From contig NZ_JAMDLG010000001.1 in NCBI RefSeq assembly GCF_023721715.1, forward strand, positions 933,889 to 997,888: a stretch of DNA of 64,000 nt, given 5' to 3'. Both the position numbers and the translations under genes were made by a program. Position 1 is the stretch's first letter; each line of letters opens with the position of its first letter. The notes beneath the pieces were generated by a model. It was not told the origin of the DNA and did not search any database. It saw only the letters and a list, made by a program, of their open reading frames with translations. The stretch is from Parasegetibacter sp. NRK P23 (GTDB lineage Bacteria; Bacteroidota; Bacteroidia; Chitinophagales; Chitinophagaceae). Below are positions 54,977-64,000 of this stretch, piece after piece.

Positions 54977-57556
54977 CTATTTCCTTTTTCTGCGGATGAG
55001 TAAAATTGCAGCGAAAGCGATAAGCAATCCCGGAAGCACCCATAGGTAAAGCAGGCGCAGGGTCCCCACTTGTTCGGTGCTCACCTTCACCGCCGTATCA
55101 TTTGTTTTGGGGCGGTAGCTGCTGATCGGGAATTCATCATAAGAAAGCCAGCTGAACAGGGAATTGGTAAAATGAAAGCCTGCCATACTCATGCTGCCGT
55201 TCTTCATAAAATCGGCATCTCCGGTAACCACGATGCGTTGTTCTTTCCCGTTGATGTTCCTTGAAAGAGATAATGCTGTTGGGTAGACTCCTTTGGTGTC
55301 GCCTTCTTCGGGAGAAAAAACGATCGTTCCCATATCACCCGGCCTTCCGCCCCGGCCTCTCGCACGGGAAGATGCAGGCTGGTCGGAGGTTTCCCGTACC
55401 ACCGCGTGTTTTACGAGTGAAGGATATGGTTTTGTGTTCACCATGTTCACCTGGGTCGCGGGCGCTTTCTTCTTTGGATCAGCAGTATTTTCACGCCTGT
55501 TCTTTGCCGTATCCGTTTTTTCCGCAGGCAGTTCCTGTTCGTCATCTTTCCCGCCATAAATGCTTCCCATCATCATGGAGCCGTCCATCGCGGAAGTCAT
55601 CATTTCAGGATCCAGTGCTTTTATCCTGTTCCAGGTGATCTTGTTATCCGTCACCAGCAATGGCTTTGCCGTGAAATTGGCTTTACCGGTATATACCAGT
55701 CCTGCCACACCGCCCATGGCTACTCTTTCAGCCATGGTATCCTCTTTTATCTCGGCCAGGTACTTCGACAAACCGGCGGCCTCTTTCGTTAAGTTCAGGC
55801 GTACTTTGTCGGGCGCGGCATCCTTATCGGCCTGCACCAGTCTGCCGGGCATCATTTCCACCCCAACTTCATCCAGTATGGGCTGCGTCACATTGCTTTT
55901 TCCCGGTTCACAGGCAATCAGGAGGTTTCCTCCGCTACTGATGTACTGGCGGAGTCGCACGAGGGCTGTTTCGCTCCACTCCAGTTTGGGGTCGGCAATT
56001 ACGAGGCTGGAAATATCAGCGGGCACATCTCTGTTATCCAGTGAAACCGTATCCACATCAAACCCCTGGTTGATCAATGCGTAACGGAATCCTCTTGCGG
56101 TGGCAATTTTAGCGTATTCACGGTCGCCTCTTCTGAAAATACTTCTTTCCATGTTTCCGGTAACGAAAGCTACTTTGGGGAGTTTTGCCTGCATCAGTCT
56201 TTTGAATGCGGCAGACACTTCCGTTTCACCCGGCCATACGGTCTGGTCATCAAAAATGCGCAGGAAAGTAGTTTTATCCTTGTATTTCAATTGCATCACA
56301 AAACGGTTCATTTCGGGACGCAGGTCGATGATTTTCCGTATTTCCTCGGGCGTTTTTACATCTTTCATACTCATGCCGGTAGCTTTGGTGAGTTGCTGGG
56401 CTATTTCTTTCAGCGATTTATCGGGGTACCCCATGAGCATGGTCGTATTATCCAGGGTGCTGTCATAGAAATTGATCGCTTTGTGTACTTTGATGTTGTG
56501 TCCTTTTTTAAAGCGGTTGTACATTTCCCAGGTGGAAGCAACGCGGTTATAGGAGGCATCCATACCCATTCCCATGGAAGCCGCCAGCACGTTGTTGTAG
56601 GTGATCACTTCCAGGGGTTCATCGCCCAAGTCTTCAATAATTTTCTGCACATGCGGCAACACGGTATTCCGTTGGTGCAGCGAAGCATCGTGGTAACCAA
56701 TAAGCCAGGGAAGAGAGAAGATATAACCGACAGATATACTGAGCGCCACCACAGCAGCATACCTTCCGGCTTTGAACGCTGCAGACTTCGATTCCATGCC
56801 CGATTTCAGTTTGTAAATACTCAGTCCAAGGAATATCGAAATGATCACGATGAAGTAGATCACATCTTTGGAAGAGATCAGCCCACGCAACATTTTTTCC
56901 GTACGCCCCGCGATGGAGAGATAGTAAGTAATATCCCGTACGAATTCGATACCCTGCCATACGGAGCCGATATAACTCAGTAATCCGATCATCACGAAAG
57001 TACATACCGCCGCAACAATCTGGTAGGTCGTGAGGCAGGACATGAACAGGCCGATGGCCGAATACACGCAAAGGAGCAGGTAGAAGCCGACCAGGCTGGT
57101 CATCAGCATTCCTTTGTCCGCTTCCTGGATATGGTAAATCCCGGAGCATACGAACAAGGCGACGATAAGCAGCAGCAGGAAGCTGTACACCATCATGGCG
57201 AGGTATTTCCCGAAAATGATCTCTCTTACTTTAATGGGAGAAGAATACAGCAACTTGATGGTACCGCTGGAAGTTTCCCGGCTGATCAATCCCATGGTAA
57301 GCAATGGAATGTACAGGTACAGGTTTTCCATGATGTGGGGGAACAGGCCGCTTTTCCCCACAAACAACCTTGCCGTGAGGTCAAAGATGTACCTGATCCT
57401 GATTCCGCCCATTTCCTGTTGTGTGGCAACGCCGTCGATCATGCCGAGGTAAACGATGCCGCTTTGTACCAGGAATACGATCAGCACGAACCACGCGATG
57501 GGCGAATAGAACAACATGCGTAGCTCTGTGCCCGCGACCCTGAAAATTGTTTTCAT
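54977..57556 (-). CDS. Fused GldF-GldG ABC transporter subunit
   Basis: 859 aa from the ATG at 57556 (MKTIFRVAGTELRML); the open frame to 57679 is not needed. Residues 1-240 are an ABC-2 permease with six membrane helices (ETSSGTIKLLYSSPIKVREIIFGKYLAMM near 85). From about 260 follows the GldG/ABC_transp_aux part with its own N-terminal helices, a large extracytoplasmic domain (LVIADPKLEWSE, GGNLLIACEPG), and a last C-terminal helix with a basic tail. In Flavobacterium GldF and GldG are separate proteins. A charged, low-complexity insert lies at about residues 685-755 (Glu/Lys/Arg and Arg-Gly rich). Works with the ATPase encoded upstream in gliding-type motility or envelope transport. Confidence 0.9.
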   Translation of the reverse strand: MKTIFRVAGTELRMLFYSPIAWFVLIVFLVQSGIVYLGMIDGVATQQEMGGIRIRYIFDLTARLFVGKSGLFPHIMENLYLYIPLLTMGLISRETSSGTIKLLYSSPIKVREIIFGKYLAMMVYSFLLLLIVALFVCSGIYHIQEADKGMLMTSLVGFYLLLCVYSAIGLFMSCLTTYQIVAAVCTFVMIGLLSYIGSVWQGIEFVRDITYYLSIAGRTEKMLRGLISSKDVIYFIVIISIFLGLSIYKLKSGMESKSAAFKAGRYAAVVALSISVGYIFSLPWLIGYHDASLHQRNTVLPHVQKIIEDLGDEPLEVITYNNVLAASMGMGMDASYNRVASTWEMYNRFKKGHNIKVHKAINFYDSTLDNTTMLMGYPDKSLKEIAQQLTKATGMSMKDVKTPEEIRKIIDLRPEMNRFVMQLKYKDKTTFLRIFDDQTVWPGETEVSAAFKRLMQAKLPKVAFVTGNMERSIFRRGDREYAKIATARGFRYALINQGFDVDTVSLDNRDVPADISSLVIADPKLEWSETALVRLRQYISSGGNLLIACEPGKSNVTQPILDEVGVEMMPGRLVQADKDAAPDKVRLNLTKEAAGLSKYLAEIKEDTMAERVAMGGVAGLVYTGKANFTAKPLLVTDNKITWNRIKALDPEMMTSAMDGSMMMGSIYGGKDDEQELPAEKTDTAKNRRENTADPKKKAPATQVNMVNTKPYPSLVKHAVVRETSDQPASSRARGRGGRPGDMGTIVFSPEEGDTKGVYPTALSLSRNINGKEQRIVVTGDADFMKNGSMSMAGFHFTNSLFSWLSYDEFPISSYRPKTNDTAVKVSTEQVGTLRLLYLWVLPGLLIAFAAILLIRRKRK

Positions 57557-57584
57557 CCGATGATTATTTTGTTGGTGATTTCTT

Positions 57585-58514
57585 TTAGTTGAGTTTCTGA
57601 TTGGAAAGTTGTTTGAATATCTCATCGAGGGCGCTCTTATCGAGACTGATCTCCCGGAGCCTCCATCCTTTCTGTACACTGGTGTTCACCATGCGTTCGG
57701 TGATTTCCTGGTCGCCGTTGAAATGGATGCGTACCTGTCTTTCGGTAAGAAAGTCCACATTGGTGACCCCTGGTATCTCGGCCAGTTCCGCCGTGGAAGG
57801 CGGGTTTTCGAAACGGATCAGCATACTGTGCGGCTCAACATAGTTGTTGAAGGCATCCATTGTATCAGAGAATACGATCCTGCCGCTTTCAATCATCTTG
57901 ATTTCTTTGCAGAGGATCTGAATTTCGGAGAGGATATGGGAAGAAAAGATCACGGCCCTGTCTGAAGCGATCTCTTTGATCAGCGCCCTTACTTCTGTGA
58001 TCTGGTTCGGGTCCAGTCCATTGGTGGGTTCATCCAGCACCACCAGTGCGGGCTTGTGTACGATGGCCTGCGCGATGCCTACCCGCTGGCGGTATCCTCC
58101 TGAGAGGTTGCGTATGAGGCGGTTGCTGAAATGGTCGATGCCGCAACGTTCCTTCGCTTCTTTGATGGCGGGCTTCATTTTATCTTTGGGGATGTGCCGG
58201 AGTGCAGCGCAGTAAGAGAGATATTCATCTACTGTAAGATCCATGTACAGCGGCGGATTCTGGGGAAGAAAGCCGATCTCTTTTTTTGCCAGTTCTGGCT
58301 GCTCGCGCAGGTTGATGCCGTTGATAAATACATCTCCTTCGGTTTGATTCAGCGCGCCACACAGAATGTTCATGGTGGTGGATTTGCCCGCGCCGTTGGA
58401 GCCGAGCAACCCTACAATGCCCTTTGCACCGATCTCCATATTGATATCACGGATGGCCCAGGCATTGGTGTAGCGATGGGATAGTTTTTCTATCCTTACA
58501 ATTGCATTTTCCAT
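57585..58514 (-). CDS. gldA: ABC transporter ATP-binding protein (GldA-like)
   Basis: 309 aa from the ATG at 58514 (MENAIVRIEKLSHRY); the frame is open to 58691 but that overlaps the upstream gene. Walker A LLGSNGAGKSTTMN near residue 38, Q-loop GFLPQNPPLY near 84, signature LSGGYRQRVGIAQA near 138, Walker B ALVVLDEPTNGLDPNQ near 158 and H-switch SSHILSE near 195. The C-terminal 90 residues are the extra domain of GldA-type ATPases. It is followed after 28 nt by the fused GldF-GldG gene, which fixes its partner. Confidence 0.92.
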   Translation of the reverse strand: MENAIVRIEKLSHRYTNAWAIRDINMEIGAKGIVGLLGSNGAGKSTTMNILCGALNQTEGDVFINGINLREQPELAKKEIGFLPQNPPLYMDLTVDEYLSYCAALRHIPKDKMKPAIKEAKERCGIDHFSNRLIRNLSGGYRQRVGIAQAIVHKPALVVLDEPTNGLDPNQITEVRALIKEIASDRAVIFSSHILSEIQILCKEIKMIESGRIVFSDTMDAFNNYVEPHSMLIRFENPPSTAELAEIPGVTNVDFLTERQVRIHFNGDQEITERMVNTSVQKGWRLREISLDKSALDEIFKQLSNQKLN

Positions 58515-58548
58515 GTTAAATTTTATAGTTCGTTGGTAATTGAAGGCG

Positions 58549-60051
58549 TTATCGTTCTCTGTAAGAAATACTGGTGATTTCTCCGAAACCCGTCCATTGT
58601 TTCTGGAGCACAAGCGCCTCGTTGGCATCGGGAACACTGTATTGTTCCAGTATACCATTGGAACCGGAAGCACCAGCCGGGTTATAGACACCTACATTGA
58701 GCCAGCGCGACCAAACGCCATAAGTAGCAGGGCTTCTATTGGGAGAAAACTGCTGGAACGCGAGGTAACTGATTTCGGAAGCACCTTTATCGAGCATGAG
58801 TTTGCTGCTTTCGAGGTACATATCATACTCGTACACTTTGCCGCCGACGCTGTAGAAAATATATTCGGGGTTTGCGCCCAGCGCGAAATGTGTGGCCTTG
58901 TCAATGTCCGTTCCTTTAAGTTGCTTAAAGTAAACCGGGAGTGAACCCGCCCTGAATTTCAGCAGGTAGTGGTTGGCGCCGCCCGGATCTTTGAGTATGG
59001 CGTAAGAGAACCCGGATGCGGATTCACCCATAAACACCAGTTCCTTCCCGGTGGGAAAATCGATCTCTCCGGGTCTGGAAGCGAAAGGCGGGTCCACCGC
59101 TGCGCTGTGTTGGAAAGAACGCAGCAGCGCGAAGGAGTTATTGTCCCGGTTGAACATCACCAGGTTATCAGAACCGTTGGAAGTTACATACGGTGCGGCT
59201 TTGAATTCAGGCTGCCCCACATATTTGTTTACTGGAAGGCTGTACACCGGCGCCAGTCCTCCGGCACGGAGGTATAGGTTGTGGTCAGACCAAAGGAAAA
59301 TGGGAACGAAATAAGTATAGCTGTCCCACACCATATTTTGCGCCTTAAAATCCGGGGAGATATTGCCGGCAATTTCGTAGCGGATATTGTAGGTAGGCCG
59401 CCAATCAAATGTTTCGGGATGCACACGATTCGTTCCTGTTTCAGTAATCAGGTAGATGCCGAAAGTAGAATCGGAATAACTGAAAGCACTGGTAACCCTT
59501 GTACACACTACTTTGATGGGCGTTCCCTGTTCGGGCAGGGAAGAACCCATCTTCTTTAATACATCCGTGAACTGGTTGAAAGAACCGTTCACAGCGTCGT
59601 ATGAAAGCATATCCAGCCTTGATTTTCCTTCTACATTGTTCAGTACCATGTAGCCTTCAAACACATCGGTGCGCACGAGCAGTGTAGTCCGTACTTTAAA
59701 CACCACACCGGTTTTATTATCGGTTACGCGGTACTGCACCAGGTAAGTGCCCGGGAGTTCGTTGATCCTGACCTTCAGGTTTCTTTCCGTAGAAATCACC
59801 CTTTCTCCCACCATCTCCCTGAACAACGACCACTCGTAGCTGTAATCATCCCCGTTCGACATAGTACTGTTCAATACGGGCGTTATGGAGAGTGTGTCTC
59901 CTATAAAAACAGGTACGGTTGCATTTGGATCGATGCCTGAAAAACTGATTTCGTTGATATCCTTGTAGCTGTAATTTCCTTCGTCCTTGTAACAGGAGAG
60001 CAGGCAGCAAACCTGTGCGGCGAATATTATGCAGATGAATAAGCGCTTCAT
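58549..60051 (-). CDS. PKD-like family lipoprotein
   Basis: 500 aa from the ATG at 60051, which gives MKRLFICIIFAAQVCCLLSC, a lipoprotein signal; the upstream-extended start at 60087 does not. The mature start CYKDEGNYSYKDINEISFSGI and the beta-sandwich up to about residue 130 (NDDYSYEWSLFR-like, PGTYLVQYRVTDNKTG) are PKD-like. The rest is a beta-propeller-like region of unknown role. Proteins of this family regularly follow SusC-SusD-DUF4843 genes, as here, and are thought to sit on the outer face of the cell with that importer. It starts 35 nt after the DUF4843 gene. Confidence 0.88.
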   Translation of the reverse strand: MKRLFICIIFAAQVCCLLSCYKDEGNYSYKDINEISFSGIDPNATVPVFIGDTLSITPVLNSTMSNGDDYSYEWSLFREMVGERVISTERNLKVRINELPGTYLVQYRVTDNKTGVVFKVRTTLLVRTDVFEGYMVLNNVEGKSRLDMLSYDAVNGSFNQFTDVLKKMGSSLPEQGTPIKVVCTRVTSAFSYSDSTFGIYLITETGTNRVHPETFDWRPTYNIRYEIAGNISPDFKAQNMVWDSYTYFVPIFLWSDHNLYLRAGGLAPVYSLPVNKYVGQPEFKAAPYVTSNGSDNLVMFNRDNNSFALLRSFQHSAAVDPPFASRPGEIDFPTGKELVFMGESASGFSYAILKDPGGANHYLLKFRAGSLPVYFKQLKGTDIDKATHFALGANPEYIFYSVGGKVYEYDMYLESSKLMLDKGASEISYLAFQQFSPNRSPATYGVWSRWLNVGVYNPAGASGSNGILEQYSVPDANEALVLQKQWTGFGEITSISYRER

Positions 60052-60086
60052 GTTAAAACTTTTTGAATGACATAAAAGAAAATGCA

Positions 60087-60902
60087 TCAGGGGAACCTGT
60101 AGCCCATTTTCATGGGTGTGGTTCCATCGCTTTCGAAGATGGTGTTCCCGGCGAAAGCCTGATCGCTGAGGTAGCGCGCCATGAACGCACCATAGTAAGT
60201 GGCATCAAAACTCTGTTGATCGGTGGTGATGGCTGCAGACCAGAAATCGAGTGGCATTCCGGCAATCTGGTTGATAAGCCTTACTTTCTTCTCACTGAAA
60301 TCGCCGAAATAAGAATAATAGTAATCGTTCCAGAAAGGACCCGCGCCCAGCCTATCCGTTAAGTTGATCCTGAAAGTATTCACCCAGATGGTATCGCCGT
60401 TGAGCGAAGTGGACTCCCTTGGATTCCGCGACCTGAATTTGATTTTCGTTTCAAAATTTTCGTTCTCTTCCAGGTGGAGCACGATTGAGACGCTTTTTGA
60501 AGTGAGGTCAGTCGCGCGCTTCAGTTTCACGAAAACGGAATCTTTCAGCCGGCCGGCACGTAATGTAAAAGAAGCAGGGAACTCATAGTGTGTTGATACG
60601 ATAGCAGTGGAAGCCGGATCAACTGATATTCCGAAAGAGCGGTCCTGCGCTGCGGGGGAACCGGTAACGGCAACTGGGATACCAATCAATGTATCTTTTA
60701 CCGCGCCCGGGCTGAAAGCAAATGAGAGGTTAAGGGAATCGGCATACCGCCCCAGGTAATCCTGCGCGGGGTTCGCACCCTCTATCATTTCAAAGTAAAT
60801 ATTATCGGGGGCCGCATAAGTGAGCAGCGGGTCCTTTTTACAGGAAGTACCCAACAGCACCGCTGCGGCGCATGTTACAAATAAACAGACAGTTATTTTC
60901 AT
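60087..60902 (-). CDS. DUF4843 lipoprotein
   Basis: 271 aa. Lipobox GTSC with Cys21. The mature start KKDPLLTYAAPDNIYFEM and the strands LSFAFSPGAVKDTLIGIPVAVTG and FTLRAGRLKDSVFVKLKRA fit DUF4843, a beta-sandwich family found with SusCD pairs. Function unknown; it may be an extra surface-binding subunit of the importer. It begins 27 nt after the susD stop. Confidence 0.88.
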   Translation of the reverse strand: MKITVCLFVTCAAAVLLGTSCKKDPLLTYAAPDNIYFEMIEGANPAQDYLGRYADSLNLSFAFSPGAVKDTLIGIPVAVTGSPAAQDRSFGISVDPASTAIVSTHYEFPASFTLRAGRLKDSVFVKLKRATDLTSKSVSIVLHLEENENFETKIKFRSRNPRESTSLNGDTIWVNTFRINLTDRLGAGPFWNDYYYSYFGDFSEKKVRLINQIAGMPLDFWSAAITTDQQSFDATYYGAFMARYLSDQAFAGNTIFESDGTTPMKMGYRFP

Positions 60903-60929
60903 CGTTCCTGGTTTATAGTTGTAGGATGA

Positions 60930-62348
60930 TTATCGGGTGGTGGTTTCAGAAAGTGGCAACGGCACTTTGTAAACGGGTTCAACGGTAGCCCATGGATACG
61001 GCAGATCAGCCATAGGCACATCGTTCGCGTTGATTCTTTTGTAATAGAAAAATATTTGCCCTTCGCCCCAGAATTCTTTCTGGTATTCCTTCCTGATTTC
61101 AAGGGACAAAGTGGCTGTTCCCGGCAGGTTGGCCAATCCTCTTCTGCGGCGTTCCGTATTCAGGAAGTCCAATGCCTTGGCAGGATCAGTTTCGGTTTCC
61201 GCGAGGATGAGGTACAACTCCGATTTACGCACCAATGGCTGAACAAATTCCCAGGTATTTTTTGTAGCCTGCGGTGCGAACTTGTAAAAGGTACGGTAGC
61301 TTTTTCCACCACCTGTGAGCCATGTTTGCACCACGCGGTAATCCTGGAACATCCCTTCGAACAACTCGGTGAACCTTGACTCATACGGAACGTAAATACT
61401 CTGATCGGTCAGGGCCGGGTTAAAGAACTTGTCGTAGATATTGTACAATTGCGGATTGTACACGCCGAATAATATTTCCGGCGCGAAAACGCGGTCGGGA
61501 TTGGATGCATTGTTCACCGCATCCGCTTCTACCCAGGGGAACCACTGTTCTCCTTCGGTGATGGCCGATTGCGCTTCCGCGTGTGCATCGCCCGTTCTGC
61601 CGGCCCAGAGGTAAGCCCTTGCCAGCAATGCCTTTACCGCGAAATAATTCAGGCGCTGGTTGCGGGCGCTGCTGTAAAAATCATGTTCGAACACCACGCC
61701 CTTTGTAATCACCGGATCGGCAGCCAGCAGTTGTTTCGCGGTGGTAAGATCGGCCAGCACTTTTTCCAATACTTCAGCGGCGGAGAGAATAGGTTGCATT
61801 TTCCCATCTGCTATTGTGTAGTAGGGAATAGCGGGAGATCCGTTGCCGGTGGAATATACAGGTCCGTATAAACGAAGCAGATCGAAATGAAGCATGCCAC
61901 GGATGGCCATCGCCTCTCCTTTCAGCAATTTGCCATTCGCTTCCGATACTACATTTGCGGCGATCGAGTTGTCTATTTTAGAGAGGAACACATTAGTCGC
62001 GAGAATAGTGCCGTAAGCTTTCCGCCATATCGTATCCAGCATCTGGCCCGCATGCAGTGCCGTATAATTGTACCCCACGAACGAACTCATGTCCTGCGAT
62101 CCATCCACAACGGGTTTAAAACGCTGTGCCATTAATTCTATTACGGAATTGGTGAGGAAGGACCCGTACAACGGGCGTGCCGCCAAATCGAGGTACAATC
62201 CGTTAAAAGCCTGGATCAGCGCCGATTCGCTGTTATATACCTGGTTCTCCGTATAGGAAGTTTCAGGTTGTACATCCAGGTATTTTTTGCAACTTCCCAG
62301 TAAGAGAAGCGCGCCAAGTAAAAACACAACGGGATATCTGCTATTCAT
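60930..62348 (-). CDS. SusD/RagB family outer-membrane lipoprotein (second system)
   Basis: 472 aa. Signal and lipobox LLGSC with Cys20, then KKYLDVQPETSYTENQVY, the usual start of the mature protein. TPR-like helices (GEAMAIRGMLHFDLLRLYGPVY near 145-166) and the C-terminal RKSELYLILAETETDPAKALDFLNTERRRRG are typical. It is shorter than the xyloglucan SusD and clearly a different ligand class; pairs with DUF4843 and PKD-like lipoproteins occur in systems not aimed at plant glycans. It starts 18 nt after susC. Confidence 0.94.
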   Translation of the reverse strand: MNSRYPVVFLLGALLLLGSCKKYLDVQPETSYTENQVYNSESALIQAFNGLYLDLAARPLYGSFLTNSVIELMAQRFKPVVDGSQDMSSFVGYNYTALHAGQMLDTIWRKAYGTILATNVFLSKIDNSIAANVVSEANGKLLKGEAMAIRGMLHFDLLRLYGPVYSTGNGSPAIPYYTIADGKMQPILSAAEVLEKVLADLTTAKQLLAADPVITKGVVFEHDFYSSARNQRLNYFAVKALLARAYLWAGRTGDAHAEAQSAITEGEQWFPWVEADAVNNASNPDRVFAPEILFGVYNPQLYNIYDKFFNPALTDQSIYVPYESRFTELFEGMFQDYRVVQTWLTGGGKSYRTFYKFAPQATKNTWEFVQPLVRKSELYLILAETETDPAKALDFLNTERRRRGLANLPGTATLSLEIRKEYQKEFWGEGQIFFYYKRINANDVPMADLPYPWATVEPVYKVPLPLSETTTR

Positions 62349-62366
62349 AATCAGTTGGTTTTGGAA

Positions 62367-64000
62367 TTAAAAGGATAGGTTAACACTCAGCCCGGCTGAC
62401 CTTGAGAACGGATAATCCAATCCGCGTTCGGTAAGCACCGTTTCCACCCTGAAAATATCGTTCAGGTAAAAGTTCACGCCCAACCCCTGCAGGTGCAGTC
62501 GCTGCACCCAGGCCGCGTTCGTTCTCCAGGAGAGACTGAATGATTCTCCGATGAAATGACTGTCTTTCTGAATGAACCTGGATGACATGGCCGTAACGCC
62601 GCCAGCGCCCTGTATGGACTTGAATTCACTAACATCTCCGGGCTGCTGCCACCTGTCGTACAACGCGCGTCGGTCCAGGTTCCCCACCACACCATACCCG
62701 TTGGGTCCTGCACCAAGTGTCGTAGTACCCGCGTTCTCCACTTTCGAATACACGGCACTGTTGAAAACGTATCCCCCTGCCCTGTACCGGGCATTGGCAT
62801 TGAAGGTGAAATCCTTGTAAGTGAAGGACGTTGTAACGATCCCTTCCATTTTCGGGCGGGTATTGCCCACTCTTACAATATCAGCGGGATCGTATATAAA
62901 AGTGATGTCGCCATTGGCTTTCCGGAACAATTCATTACCGGTTGCCGGGTCAATCCCGAGTGAGCGAACGGCCCACATATCATCCGGGCTGTATCCATCG
63001 TAATAGCGGCTGAGCCCGCGACTATCCTGCTCCGCTTTGTTGAGCGACTGAAGTTTATTGGAGAAACCGCCATACACACTGTTGTTCTTCACACCTGAAA
63101 CCGCGATGGACCAGATGATCCTGTTCTTCAAGTCATAGATGGGAGAAAAACGAAGGTTAAGGTTCCATCCCGTTGTAGTGAGGTTCCCCACATTGATCAC
63201 ATAATTGTTGTTTAGCGCCACTGAAGAAGGAACAGTGCCTTCGGCTCCTACCGACAATGGATCGGTGAGTTTCCTGAAATATTCCAGCGTACCGCTCACG
63301 CGGCTGTTCAGCATCCTGAACTCCACCCCATAGCTGCCCTGAAAAGTGCGCGACCATTCGAGATCGGGACTGCCCAATGAAGCGAGCGATAAGCCCTGTC
63401 CGAAATAATTACTGCCGGTACCTTCGTAAGCATATGTCGATACAGAAGTGAAGTTCCCCAGGTTCTGGTTCCCGGAATAACCAATGTTCCCTCTCAGCTT
63501 GAATACTTCCAGCCATTCCACACCCCGGAGAAAAGCCTCTTCATGCAGGTTCCAGCCAAACCCGGCCGACATAAACGGCTTGAATCTTTTGTTGCTGCCG
63601 AAAGCGCTCGCTCCACTCAGGGTATAAACACCATCTACCATAAACCGGTTGGCGAATACATAGTTGATACTGGTGGTGAGCCCTACGCCACGGCTTTTCA
63701 TCCTCGTGGAAGCGGGCGTACTGAATGGTGTGAATCCGTATGCGAAAGCGGGATTGCCATTCGTTCCAAAAGGGAATCCCACCACGGAAAAGCCAACAGA
63801 TTCGGAAGTGGTACTTTCCACCTGGCCACGCACGTTAGCGGATAGCCGGCTTTTACCGAACACCTGCCCATAAGAAAGAGAAAGATTGGAATTGAAAGTA
63901 CTGCTCTGCAATTGCGTGTTGGTATAACTACCTTTCTTCTGCACTTCCACCTGGTCGAACATGCTATTGTCCGGAGGCGTGAATATCACGGCATTCCCGT
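62367..64000 (-). CDS. SusC/RagA family TonB-linked protein, partial
   Basis: C-terminal 544 codons of a SusC-type channel; the N-terminus, plug and start lie outside the right edge, and the frame is open to the last base. Seen: barrel strands with many aromatic ends, FMVDGVYTLSGASAFGSNKRFKPFMSAGFGWNLH-type SusC patterns and the C-terminal FSRSAGLSVNLSF. Partner of the SusD gene 18 nt downstream. No glycoside hydrolase is near, so the cargo cannot be inferred. Confidence 0.93.
   Translation of the reverse strand, partial: GNAVIFTPPDNSMFDQVEVQKKGSYTNTQLQSSTFNSNLSLSYGQVFGKSRLSANVRGQVESTTSESVGFSVVGFPFGTNGNPAFAYGFTPFSTPASTRMKSRGVGLTTSINYVFANRFMVDGVYTLSGASAFGSNKRFKPFMSAGFGWNLHEEAFLRGVEWLEVFKLRGNIGYSGNQNLGNFTSVSTYAYEGTGSNYFGQGLSLASLGSPDLEWSRTFQGSYGVEFRMLNSRVSGTLEYFRKLTDPLSVGAEGTVPSSVALNNNYVINVGNLTTTGWNLNLRFSPIYDLKNRIIWSIAVSGVKNNSVYGGFSNKLQSLNKAEQDSRGLSRYYDGYSPDDMWAVRSLGIDPATGNELFRKANGDITFIYDPADIVRVGNTRPKMEGIVTTSFTYKDFTFNANARYRAGGYVFNSAVYSKVENAGTTTLGAGPNGYGVVGNLDRRALYDRWQQPGDVSEFKSIQGAGGVTAMSSRFIQKDSHFIGESFSLSWRTNAAWVQRLHLQGLGVNFYLNDIFRVETVLTERGLDYPFSRSAGLSVNLSF

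Overview
The window reads as chromosome of a member of the Bacteroidota, most like the Chitinophagaceae. Support comes from two SusC/SusD systems, a hybrid two-component PUL regulator, gliding-type gldA/gldF-gldG genes, a type IX secretion C-terminal signal, Bacteroidota-type promoters (TTG, about 20 nt, TAnnTTTG) and mid-range GC. No phage, insertion sequence or CRISPR array was seen.

Positions 1-5260 (minus strand): an RND/ABC-type efflux adaptor (runs off the left edge) with its TolC partner, then an amino-acid permease and a Cys/Met-metabolism PLP enzyme whose genes abut. The permease is preceded by an untranslated leader that ends in a strong terminator hairpin just 33 nt before its ATG. 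A competing pairing and a short peptide ORF ending Gly-Cys-Thr-Cys lie upstream, so this is a candidate, apparently undescribed attenuator.

Positions 5464-13740 (plus strand): a B12 salvage operon under a cobalamin riboswitch: BtuB-like TonB receptor, small DUF6580-type membrane protein, BtuF-like protein without signal peptide, CobU, a DUF71/Dph6-like ATPase, CobT, CobS and a CobC-like phosphatase. It is followed by a MarC-family protein and tRNA-Arg(CCG) with a terminator.

Positions 13799-22875: an HxlR regulator diverging from an SDR, an NTF2-like protein and a 3-methyladenine glycosylase around a perfect 16-bp palindrome; a fasciclin protein; then a minus-strand set of TonB receptor, SDR, MFS transporter, small membrane protein and AraC regulator.

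Positions 23032-45658 (minus strand): a polysaccharide utilisation locus that best fits fucogalacto-xyloglucan: HTCS regulator, GH31 alpha-xylosidase with PA14 insert, SusC, SusD, TIG-domain glycan-binding lipoprotein, BACON-GH5 and a second GH5, GH42, GH39 and GH29. The outer-membrane proteins and surface GH5 would bind and cut the polymer, and the exo-enzymes would strip xylose, galactose and fucose from imported oligosaccharides. No beta-glucosidase for the backbone is present here.

Positions 46037-52304: a class I isoprenoid-synthase-like protein diverging from a propeller histidine kinase/LytTR regulator pair, then a secreted protein with a T9SS tail.

Positions 52332-64000 (minus strand): two tandem MutS-like ATPases, a fused GldF-GldG protein, GldA, and a SusC(partial)-SusD-DUF4843-PKD-like lipoprotein set, all closely spaced.
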